Assembly: GCA_023261525.1 (NCBI GenBank)
Contig: JAHFOU010000171.1
Coordinates: 1-5,595 of the forward strand
DNA from: Planctomycetota bacterium
GTDB lineage: Bacteria > Planctomycetota > SBBH01 > JAHFOU01
Direction: 5' to 3'
DNA: 5,595 nucleotides
The position numbers and the translations under genes were made by a program. A model generated the notes under the pieces. That model searched no databases. It had not been told where the DNA came from and was given only the letters and a program-made list of their open reading frames with translations. Below, one piece after another: positions 1-5,375 of this stretch (positions are counted from its first letter, which is position 1; every line of letters begins with the position of its first letter).

Positions 1-99
1 GGATGAATCCACCGGCACATTTACGGAGCAGCTTGGCAATGTCATGGCAAGCAGGCCGGCAAGGAGCCAGAATGGTTTTGAGTGGGTCACGGGATGCAT
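1..99 (-). CDS. Putative lipoprotein, N-terminus only (runs off window)
   Basis: An open frame enters from the end of the membrane-protein gene and is still open at position 1. From the ATG at 99-97 it reads 33 codons; an in-frame GTG at 90-88 gives 30. The GTG has an AGGA at 102-99 with an 8-base spacer, so it may be the true start; the ATG is only one base past the preceding TAG stop. The protein begins with a short polar stretch containing a lysine, then a hydrophobic core (WLLAGLLAMTL) and Pro-Ser-Cys, followed by a polar segment (SVNVPVDSS). This is the layout of a signal peptide cleaved by signal peptidase II, with the cysteine at residue 21 counted from the GTG. Proline at -2 is unusual for a strict lipobox, so ordinary signal peptidase I cleavage is possible. 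The mature domain lies outside the window, so function is unknown. Its position suggests it belongs to the marR operon. Confidence 0.6.
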   Translation of the reverse strand, partial: MHPVTHSKPFWLLAGLLAMTLPSCSVNVPVDSS

Positions 100-100
100 C

Positions 101-517
101 CTAGCCCACCCAGGGCTGCCAGACACCCAGGAACAGGATCAGGCTCAGGAACTGGAGCGGAAACCAGAGCCGCCGCGACAGGGAGCGCAGGGCCTCCCGC
201 AGGTCCTCATCCTCCAGGTTCTCCCGGAGGTTCCGGGTGGCGCCGCGGGCCCAGGCGGTATTCGCCAGCAGGGCCAGGATTGCCGGTACCACGAGGACGC
301 GAAGCTGCCAAGGGAGGCTCGTGCCGAAGAGGGCCAGCCCGGCCAGCGTGATGGACAGGAGGGACAAGGAGGTCCAGTACAGCCTTCCGTCGGGCCTCTG
401 CTTGGGCGGAGGCAGGAAGAAGGCCACGGCGGGCAGGAGGATGGCCAAGGCCGGGGGGATCAGGAAGGGAAGAAAGAAGAGGAGCATGACCGGGCTGACA
501 CAGCCGCATGCCATCAT
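101..517 (-). CDS. Small four-helix membrane protein, unknown function
   Basis: This 138-residue protein is mostly hydrophobic. Likely membrane segments are at about residues 9-35 (proline-rich, perhaps a helix with a kink), 48-66, 71-89 and 117-133. A charged amphipathic stretch at 92-116 (many Arg, Glu, Asp, Leu) separates the last two and probably lies in the cytoplasm. The N-terminus has two cysteines (residues 4 and 6) before the first hydrophobic segment. I recognise no named family. The start ATG at 517-515 overlaps the marR TGA stop (ATGA), and a second ATG follows directly. A good AGGGGA ribosome binding site precedes it inside marR. The overlap implies translational coupling, so it is probably made together with the regulator and may be its main target: a transporter accessory or envelope-stress protein is conceivable but not shown. 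Confidence 0.85.
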   Translation of the reverse strand: MMACGCVSPVMLLFFLPFLIPPALAILLPAVAFFLPPPKQRPDGRLYWTSLSLLSITLAGLALFGTSLPWQLRVLVVPAILALLANTAWARGATRNLRENLEDEDLREALRSLSRRLWFPLQFLSLILFLGVWQPWVG

Positions 518-1026
518 GGTTGGGTCCCCTTTCGTGCCTCACGCAGGAATCCCCGGAAGCTATGCAGGAAGCCCAGGGCAGCCTGCCACTGCTCCTTCGG
601 TACGGCCTTGGCGCCTTGTGCAAGCAGCCGGTAGTAGGGCCCCTTCACCCGGTCCAGGGCCGAGGCCCCCTTGGTGGAGAGGCTGACCATCCAGGCCCGG
701 CCGTCCTTCGGGTCCGGGCTCCTGCGGATCCACCCCAGCCGGCGGGCGCGGGCGATGGCCTCCCCGGCGCTGGCCCGGTTCACCACCAGGAGGTCGGCCA
801 GCTCCGTCTGCTGCAGGGGGCGCCCCCGGTGGTCCCACAGGATCATGAGCAGGTTGAACTGGGCCGCCGTCATCCCGTAGCCGCGGAAGAACGTTTCCGA
901 GAGACGGTCCAGGTGCTGTTGGGTGTGGAGGAGGGAGAGGACGACGGACTCCTCCAGGGAGACGAACTTCCGGCGGAGCGAGATCTCCTGCTGGAGGGCG
1001 TCCTGGGCGGCTTTCGTAGTTAGCAT
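514..1026 (-). CDS. MarR-family transcriptional regulator
   Basis: This 170-residue protein is a winged helix-turn-helix regulator of the MarR type, which as a family act as dimers, often repress their own operon and release DNA when a small ligand or oxidant is sensed. The N-terminal dimerisation helices cover about residues 10-50. Family-typical 'YGMTAAQFNLLMIL' is at 50-63, and 'LQQTELADLLVVNRASAGEAI' spans 71-91 as helix-turn-helix with recognition helix. The wing has the diagnostic D-P-K-D-G-R at 105-110 followed by 'VSLSTKG' at 114-120. The C-terminal helices complete the dimer interface. I chose the ATG at 1026-1024; an upstream in-frame TTG at 1038 overlaps the promoter -10 box and is unlikely. 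No Shine-Dalgarno precedes the ATG, which fits a leaderless message. There is no conspicuous cysteine, so an OhrR-type thiol sensor is unlikely. It heads an operon with the membrane protein and lipoprotein downstream. Confidence 0.92.
   Translation of the reverse strand: MLTTKAAQDALQQEISLRRKFVSLEESVVLSLLHTQQHLDRLSETFFRGYGMTAAQFNLLMILWDHRGRPLQQTELADLLVVNRASAGEAIARARRLGWIRRSPDPKDGRAWMVSLSTKGASALDRVKGPYYRLLAQGAKAVPKEQWQAALGFLHSFRGFLREARKGTQP
525..530 (-). promoter_or_regulatory. Ribosome binding site inside marR for the membrane protein
   Basis: AGGGGA on the minus strand, 7 bases before the ATG at 517. It lies within the last codons of marR and is the clearest Shine-Dalgarno match in the window. 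It supports the ATGA-overlap start of the membrane protein. Confidence 0.7.
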
Positions 1027-1034
1027 GGTGCCAT

Positions 1035-1063
1035 ACAATATACCCGGGACAGGGAACTGTCAA
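1035..1063 (-). promoter_or_regulatory. Sigma-70-type promoter for the marR operon
   Basis: On the minus strand, a perfect TTGACA (-35) at 1063-1058 is followed after exactly 17 bases by TATTGT (-10) at 1040-1035, in the 56-base gap between serS and marR. The T/A-rich -10 stands out in very GC-rich surroundings. The predicted transcription start, about 7 bases past the -10, falls at about 1028, only a couple of bases before the marR ATG at 1026. A TATATT further upstream would give only a 15-base spacer and is less likely. Confidence 0.65.
1048..1061. promoter_or_regulatory. Inverted repeat, candidate MarR operator
   Basis: GACAG-GGAA-CTGTC: two perfect 5-base arms with a 4-base centre. It covers four bases of the -35 box and part of the promoter spacer. 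MarR-type regulators commonly bind short imperfect palindromes over their own promoter, so a protein bound here would block RNA polymerase. The arms are short and chance occurrence is possible; assignment to this MarR protein is inference. Confidence 0.35.
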
Positions 1064-1082
1064 CGGGCCTTTTCCGTTTCGA

Positions 1083-2354
1083 TCAGGGGGTGATCCGGTC
1101 TGTGCCGAGATAGGGCCTGAGCGGCTCCGGGATCAGGATGGAGCCGTCCGCCTGCTGGTGGGTCTCGGTCAGGGCGATGAAGAGGCGAGGCGTCGCCGTG
1201 CCCGAGCCGTTCAGGGTGTGGACCAGGCGGGGCTTGCCCTTGCCGCCGTCCTTGAAGCGGATCGCCCCGCGTCGGGCCTGGAAGTCCTCGAAGTTCGAGC
1301 AGGAGGAGACCTCCAGGTACCGCCCCACGCCCGGGGCCCAGACCTCCAGGTCGTACGTCATGGCCGCCGAGAAGCCCATGTCCCCCGCGCAGAGGCGGAC
1401 CACCCGGTAATGGAGGCCGAGGCGTTTCAGGACCTCCTCGGCGTCGTTCGTCAGGCGTTCCAGCTCCTCGTAGGACTTGTCCGGATGGGCATAGGTCATC
1501 AGCTCCGTCTTGTTGAACTGGTGGACCCGCTGGATGCCCCGGGTGTCCTTGCCGGCGGCGCCGGACTCGCGGCGGAAGCAGGCGCTGTAGGCCGTGTAAC
1601 GTTTCGGGAGGGAGGCCTCGTCCAGGATCTCGTCGCGGTGGATGCTGGTCAGGGGGGCCTCGGCCGTGGGGATGAGGTAGAGGCCGTCCTTCTCGAGGCG
1701 GTACATGTCCTCCTCGAACTTCGGGACCTGGCCGGTGGTCCGCATGGTGTCGCGGTTGGCCAAAAAGGGCGGGAAGACCTCGATGTAGGCCTGCTCCTTC
1801 ACGTGCAGGTCGAGCATGAAGTTGAGGAGGGCCCGCTCCAGGCGCGCGCCCCAGCCCGTGTAGAGGGGGAAGCCGGAGCCGGCGATCTTGACGCCCCGTG
1901 CGTTGTCCAGGATGCCCAGGGCCTCGCCCAGGTCCCAGTGGGCCTTGGGCGCGAAGGCGAACGCGGGCTTCTTCCCCCACTGGCGGACCTCGACGTTGCC
2001 GGCCGCGTCGGTCCCGTCGGGGACCTGGGCGTGGGGGGTGTTCGGGAGGATGAGGGCCTGGGTCTCGATCTCCTCGTCGATTCCCCGGACCGCCTCCTCC
2101 AGGTGCTTGATCTCCTCGTCCAGGCTCTTGGACTTGGCCCGGGCGGCCTCCTTCGCGGCGGGATCGGCCTTGGCGAAGGATTCGGAGATGGTGCGCTTCT
2201 CATGGCGCAGGGCCTCCAGGCGGCCCAGGGCCCCACGGCGCCGCGTGTCGGCCTCCAGCAGGGGCTCCAGCGCCTTGGCGTGCTGGGCGCCCTTGCGGGC
2301 CAGGGCCTTGCGGACGCCTTCGGGATCGTCGCGGAGACGGGCGAGATCGAGCAT
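1083..2354 (-). CDS. serS: Seryl-tRNA synthetase
   Basis: This cytoplasmic class II aminoacyl-tRNA synthetase charges tRNA-Ser (and tRNA-Sec where present) with serine using ATP. The 423-residue length is normal for the bacterial enzyme. Residues 30-100 are rich in Lys, Arg, Glu and Ala and form the antiparallel coiled-coil arm that grips the long variable arm of tRNA-Ser. The catalytic domain follows: the T-A-E serine-binding loop at 230-232, motif 2 with C-F-R-R-E at 259-263 and 'GIQRVHQFNKTE' at 273-284, the 'SSCSNFEDFQARR' stretch at 350-362, and motif 3 'NGSGTATPR' ending in the conserved arginine 390. The usual E-N-x-Q after motif 3 reads E-T-H-Q here (397-400). An AGGA lies 10 bases before the ATG. 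It starts 35 bases after the small cysteine-rich gene, so may share its transcript. No clear intrinsic terminator follows it before the marR promoter. Confidence 0.98.
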   Translation of the reverse strand: MLDLARLRDDPEGVRKALARKGAQHAKALEPLLEADTRRRGALGRLEALRHEKRTISESFAKADPAAKEAARAKSKSLDEEIKHLEEAVRGIDEEIETQALILPNTPHAQVPDGTDAAGNVEVRQWGKKPAFAFAPKAHWDLGEALGILDNARGVKIAGSGFPLYTGWGARLERALLNFMLDLHVKEQAYIEVFPPFLANRDTMRTTGQVPKFEEDMYRLEKDGLYLIPTAEAPLTSIHRDEILDEASLPKRYTAYSACFRRESGAAGKDTRGIQRVHQFNKTELMTYAHPDKSYEELERLTNDAEEVLKRLGLHYRVVRLCAGDMGFSAAMTYDLEVWAPGVGRYLEVSSCSNFEDFQARRGAIRFKDGGKGKPRLVHTLNGSGTATPRLFIALTETHQQADGSILIPEPLRPYLGTDRITP

Positions 2355-2389
2355 GGCCCCGGGATCCTAGCCGCGCGGGGACGGGGAAT

Positions 2390-2596
2390 CTAGTTCGGGT
2401 TGGGAGGAGGCAGGGCCGAGGTGGGCAGGGGTGCCCGGTCCTGGCACTTCGGGCAGAGGGCATAGCCGCTCTGCTGGCGGCCGATGCACATGATGGCCGG
2501 GATGGTGTAGGAGGAGCCCTGGCAACGGTAGGCCTTGGGCTTGGAGGGAGGGGCGGCGGGGATGGCCGCAGCGGGGGGCGTGGCGGTGCCTTCCAT
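2390..2596 (-). CDS. Small cysteine-rich protein, possible zinc-binding, unknown family
   Basis: This is a 68-residue protein from the ATG at 2596-2594. An in-frame TTG at 2650-2648 overlaps the TGA of the TPR gene and would give 86 residues; neither start has a strong ribosome binding site, though AGGG sits close before the ATG. The N-terminal 20 residues and the C-terminal 13 are Ala/Pro-rich and probably disordered. The core (about 21-54) has four cysteines at 25, 37, 48 and 51, spaced C-x11-C-x10-C-x2-C, with C-P-K-C as the last pair. That fits a single tetrahedral metal site or a compact zinc ribbon, but I do not recognise the family. Codons in the core end almost always in G or C, as in the neighbouring genes, which supports real coding. 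No signal peptide or membrane segment is seen. It lies between the TPR gene and serS in the same direction. Confidence 0.7.
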   Translation of the reverse strand: MEGTATPPAAAIPAAPPSKPKAYRCQGSSYTIPAIMCIGRQQSGYALCPKCQDRAPLPTSALPPPNPN

Positions 2597-2629
2597 GGCC
2601 CTGCTTTCATCGGCCGGATCGGGCGCGGA

Positions 2630-2651
2630 CTTGAGGGCTTCGGGGCTCAAG
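2630..2651 (-). other. Hairpin across the TPR gene stop codon
   Basis: CTTGAG at 2651-2646 and CTCAAG at 2635-2630 form a perfect 6-bp stem with a 10-base loop in the mRNA. The 5' arm contains the TGA stop of the TPR gene and the possible TTG start of the next one. No T-run follows, so this is not a standard intrinsic terminator. It could lower or uncouple translation of the downstream gene, or be chance. Confidence 0.3.
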
Positions 2652-4647
2652 GTTTGCCGCCCATCGGCTTGCACTTGTGGCATTCGAAGAGGAAGGTGCG
2701 GACCTCGGCCGCCTGCTCCTCCGCGTCGGCGGGGGCCTTCCCGGCGGCCTTCAGGCCCTCCAGGGCCTGGAGGGCCTGGCGGAAGGCCAGCTCCGCGTCC
2801 GTGTAGGCCCGGCGCTTGGTGTCGAAGTCCGTGGACTCCGCGCCCCTCGCCTCCTGCAGGAAGCCCAGGCCCCGGCGCCGGGCCTCCTGGAATCCTTCCG
2901 GGGTGGCAGGGACTTCCCGCAGGGGCTCCGCAGGCTTCGGGGGCTGAGGGGCTTCGGGCGCGGCCGGCGCGGCCTCCGCCGTCTCCTCCTGCACGGCCCT
3001 GGCCCGGCCCGACTGGAGGCGCTTGTCCATCTCGGCCAGCATCCGGGTGTCCCCCAGGGCCTTGTACAGCCCTACCAGGGTGTGGAGGTCCTGGTCCAGG
3101 GCAGGATGCTCCGCCCCGAAGGCCTTCTCGTCGATGAGCAGGGCCCGGCTCAGGAAGGGCTCGGCAGCCTTCGCCTGGTCCAGGGCGAAGAGGCATTTCC
3201 CCAGGTGGAGGCAGCGGCTGCCGACCCCGGGATGCCCGGCCCCCAGGCGTTTTTCGTCGAGCGCCAGGGCCCTGCGGTAGGGCGCCTCGGCGTCCTTGGG
3301 CTTGCCCATGGCCATGAAGAGGTCCCCCAGGCGCCCCAGGGTCTCGGCGACGGAGGGATGCTCCTCCCCGAAGGACTGGATGCGCCCCCGGAGGGCGGTC
3401 TGGAAGAGGGGCACGGCCTCCGGGTAGCGGGCCTGGCCGTAGAGCAGGATGCCCAAGGCCTCCTCGGTCTCGGCGGCATCCGGGTGCTCGGGACCCAGCA
3501 TCCGCTCCTGGGTCCGAAGGGACTGGCGGAAGGCCTCCTCGGCCTCGTGCTTGCCCTCGGAGAAGTAGATCGCGGCCAGGCGAAAGCGCGCGGCGGCGGT
3601 CTCGAAATGGTCCGGGCCCGACTTGCGTTCGTAGTAGGAGACGACCGCCTGGGCGAACTGCTCGGCCTCCTCGAGGCGGCCCTGGACCTGGGAAAGCGCC
3701 GCCCGCGAAGAGAGGATGGAGGAGAGCGGGGCCGTGTTCCAGGCCTGCGTCAGCAGCTGGGTCGCCTCCTCGAAGCGGCCCTGGAGGCGGCGCAGGTCTC
3801 CGAGGTCGCGGAGGGCCTTGGTCAGGGTCACCTTCTCCGGGGTCTGCTCCAGGAGGGAGATGGCGCGCTGGATCATGGCCTCGGCCTGGGAGTACTGGCC
3901 GAGCTTCATCGCCACCTCCGAGGCGTTCTTGAGACACATCCCGATCTCCTTGGGGTCCTGGATCTTCTCCAGGATCTCCAGGGCGCGTTGGGAGGTCTCC
4001 AGCGCCTCCCGGTAGCGCCCGGCGGACTGCTGGGCCCAGGCCGCGTTGTTGAGGGCTCCCGCCATGCTTCCCGGATCCCCGAGCTTCTCGTAGAGCGGCA
4101 GGAGGCGGCGGTACAGGGCTTCCGCCTCCTGGAACCGTCCGAAGAGCTGGTTCGCCTCGGCGTAGCGGCAACAGGCTCCCGTGAGCTCGAAGGAGCCGGG
4201 TGCCCGGGCCTCCTCCACCTCGACGATCAGGCGCCGCAGGGGGATCTCCTCCGACTGGCGGGACAGCTTGCGCAGCTCCTCCGCCCGCTGGGTGAAGGCC
4301 TGGAGCACGCCGCTTCCGGCACCCGCGGTCCAGGCCTTGTCCAGGACGGCCTTGGCCTTCTGGAACTGCTTCTCCGCCTCCGGCGCCTTCCCTTTCAACT
4401 CCAGGATGCGCGAGAGCGTCACATGGGCCAGGGCCAGGTCGGGGTCCTTGGGTGGATCCTTGCCCTTTTCCGCCTCCGCGAGGGCGGAGGTCAGGCTCTT
4501 CTCCGCCGCCTCCGTCTTGCCCGCGTCCCAGTCGGCCACGCCGGCCTCGATCCTGGCTTTCCATGCAGGAGGGCCAGGAGGCGCCTTCTCGGCCCCGGGC
4601 AGGGAGGCCTGAAGGACGAGCGTCAGCGCGACGAGGGGGAGTCTCAT
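2647..4647 (-). CDS. Secreted tetratricopeptide repeat (TPR) protein
   Basis: This 666-residue protein begins with a short signal peptide (MRLPLVALTLVLQASLPGA, likely cut near residue 19), so it is probably periplasmic or extracellular; there is no lipobox cysteine. Residues about 34-340 form degenerate TPR helical hairpins, recognisable by repeated G-R/Q-x-x-E-A patterns such as 'GRFQEAEALYRR' at 170-181, 'GRYREALETSQRAL' at 210-223 and 'GQYSQAEAMIQRAI' at 250-263. Residues about 340-545 switch to the longer 42-residue kinesin-light-chain-type repeats, each with G-x-x-H-P (386-389, 428-431, 470-473, 511-515). An Ala/Pro/Glu-rich linker at 551-582 leads to a final helical unit (583-655) that ends in C-H-K-C (656-659), seven residues before the stop. 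TPR arrays are protein-binding scaffolds; no catalytic domain is visible, so the partner is unknown. The ATG lies 7 bases after the upstream gene with no clear ribosome binding site. Confidence 0.9.
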   Translation of the reverse strand: MRLPLVALTLVLQASLPGAEKAPPGPPAWKARIEAGVADWDAGKTEAAEKSLTSALAEAEKGKDPPKDPDLALAHVTLSRILELKGKAPEAEKQFQKAKAVLDKAWTAGAGSGVLQAFTQRAEELRKLSRQSEEIPLRRLIVEVEEARAPGSFELTGACCRYAEANQLFGRFQEAEALYRRLLPLYEKLGDPGSMAGALNNAAWAQQSAGRYREALETSQRALEILEKIQDPKEIGMCLKNASEVAMKLGQYSQAEAMIQRAISLLEQTPEKVTLTKALRDLGDLRRLQGRFEEATQLLTQAWNTAPLSSILSSRAALSQVQGRLEEAEQFAQAVVSYYERKSGPDHFETAAARFRLAAIYFSEGKHEAEEAFRQSLRTQERMLGPEHPDAAETEEALGILLYGQARYPEAVPLFQTALRGRIQSFGEEHPSVAETLGRLGDLFMAMGKPKDAEAPYRRALALDEKRLGAGHPGVGSRCLHLGKCLFALDQAKAAEPFLSRALLIDEKAFGAEHPALDQDLHTLVGLYKALGDTRMLAEMDKRLQSGRARAVQEETAEAAPAAPEAPQPPKPAEPLREVPATPEGFQEARRRGLGFLQEARGAESTDFDTKRRAYTDAELAFRQALQALEGLKAAGKAPADAEEQAAEVRTFLFECHKCKPMGGKP

Positions 4648-4654
4648 GCCGGAT

Positions 4655-4945
4655 CTAGGCCGGGGTCTTGTAGTCCGTCAGCTTGCGGATGGAGCTGACC
4701 TCGGCCGACGGCACGAGGCAGTCCTTGTGCTTGGCCCAGACGCCCCAGGCCGAGGCCTTGGCCAGGTACTCGGCCTTGGTGGTCGGGCCCTCCTTGCCCT
4801 CTTCGAAGACGTCGGCGTCATGGATCAGGTAGTCCGGGCCCAGGACCTGGTCGAAGCGGCCCACGTAGACCTTGGGGCCGGCGGTCTCCAGGACCACGGT
4901 CATGCCGTGAAGCTCGTCGACGTTGCAGGAGCGGTTGGGGTTCAT
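4655..4945 (-). CDS. Conserved-looking 96-residue protein, unknown function
   Basis: This soluble small protein has no signal peptide or membrane helix. Residues 11-48 alternate hydrophobic and polar positions in short strands around glycines ('LHGMTVVLET', 'KVYVGRFDQV', 'DYLIHDADVF'), which suggests a small beta barrel of SH3 or Sm-like type. The second half has 'TTKAEYLAKASAWGV' (55-69) and a final strand plus helix ('EVSSIRKLTDY', 82-92). From memory, the order G-x-x-V-V-x-x-T ... Y-x-G ... D-x-D-V ... T-K-x-E-Y ... E-V-x-S-I-x-x-L-x-D resembles an uncharacterised family seen in Planctomycetes and Acidobacteria, but I cannot verify that here. It starts 7 bases after the Nudix stop and ends 7 bases before the TPR start, so all are probably cotranscribed. 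No strong ribosome binding site is close; an AAGGGG lies 13 bases upstream of the ATG. Confidence 0.85.
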   Translation of the reverse strand: MNPNRSCNVDELHGMTVVLETAGPKVYVGRFDQVLGPDYLIHDADVFEEGKEGPTTKAEYLAKASAWGVWAKHKDCLVPSAEVSSIRKLTDYKTPA

Positions 4946-4952
4946 GCCGGGA

Positions 4953-5375
4953 TTATAGCCCCTTCAGGGCCGGGAGGACGGACAGGTAGAACGCCCGGTC
5001 CTTGCGGTGGGTCAGGAGGGCGGCCACCTTTCGCGGATCCAGCCAGCGCGCCTCGGGGTTTTCGGGGTCGAGGGGCTTCAGCCTCAACTGGCGCGTGGTG
5101 AAGAGGAACATCCGGATGCGCTTGAGCTCGGAGCGGTCGTCGCCCTTCCCGTCCTTGGAGATCCGGTAGCGGGTGTATTCCCCCAGGTCCATCACCAGGG
5201 TGACCCGCGTCAGCCCGCTCTCCTCCAGGATCTCGCGCCGGGCGGCATCCAGCAGGTCCTCGCCGGGGTCGACGTGGCCCTTGGGCAGGGACCAGGAGGT
5301 GCCGAACTGGTTGACCACCAGGACCTCGCGGCGGGAATTGAGGACCACGCCGCCGGCGGTCAGGGTTTTCTTCAC
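4953..5375 (-). CDS. Nudix hydrolase
   Basis: This 140-residue single-domain protein belongs to the Nudix family, which cleaves nucleoside diphosphates linked to another group, using metal ions held by the Nudix box. The box is complete and matches G-x5-E-x7-R-E-U-x-E-E-x-G-U: Gly33, Glu39, Arg47, Glu48, Glu51, Glu52, Gly54, Leu55. The region before it ('AGGVVLNSRREVLVVNQ', 'SWSLPKGH') is the usual first strands, with the S-L-P-K-G entry to the box typical of diadenosine polyphosphate hydrolase or MutT-like members. The substrate cannot be assigned from sequence; oxidised nucleotides, Ap4A-type dinucleotides and RNA 5' ends are all possible. The start is GTG at 5375-5373, overlapping the peroxiredoxin TGA by four bases (GTGA) with no distinct ribosome binding site, which points to translational coupling. 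Confidence 0.93.
   Translation of the reverse strand: MKKTLTAGGVVLNSRREVLVVNQFGTSWSLPKGHVDPGEDLLDAARREILEESGLTRVTLVMDLGEYTRYRISKDGKGDDRSELKRIRMFLFTTRQLRLKPLDPENPEARWLDPRKVAALLTHRKDRAFYLSVLPALKGL

Noticed and set aside
1024..1038. TTG at 1038-1036 as the marR start
   Set aside because: It lies inside the -10 box of the best promoter, upstream of the predicted transcription start, and adds only four residues not needed for the fold.
1062..1078. Hairpin AACGG / CCGTT after serS as a terminator
   Set aside because: The stem is only 5 bp with a 7-base loop, no T-run follows, and it overlaps the marR -35 box.
2355..2389. GC-rich gap before serS as a regulatory leader such as a T-box
   Set aside because: At 35 bases it is far too short for a T-box, and no stem followed by a T-run is visible.
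1158..2393. A 411-codon open frame on the plus strand opposite serS
   Set aside because: It is the antisense shadow of a well-supported serS, with Gly/Val/Leu-rich low-complexity sequence and no recognisable motif.
2390..2660. Frameshift joining the TPR protein to the small cysteine-rich protein
   Set aside because: The TPR frame ends naturally soon after C-H-K-C and the downstream frame has its own ATG. No slippery run is seen at the junction, so two genes are the simpler reading.
2390..4564. A 724-codon minus-strand frame running through the TPR gene into the small cysteine-rich protein
   Set aside because: Upstream of about 2650 it is a Gly/Pro/Arg-rich shadow of the TPR frame. Only its last 68 to 86 codons look like protein, and these are annotated as a separate small gene.
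2677..4698. A 673-codon open frame on the plus strand opposite the TPR gene
   Set aside because: It mirrors the TPR gene in GC-rich DNA, is low-complexity in Gly, Leu, Arg and Glu, and shows no domain. Long antisense frames are expected from the codon bias.
4952..4957. TATAAT on the minus strand, 6 bases before the 96-residue gene start
   Set aside because: It is a perfect -10 hexamer, but formed partly by the Nudix TAA stop; the position 17 bases upstream reads CGTCCT, not like TTGACA. Probably chance within an operon.
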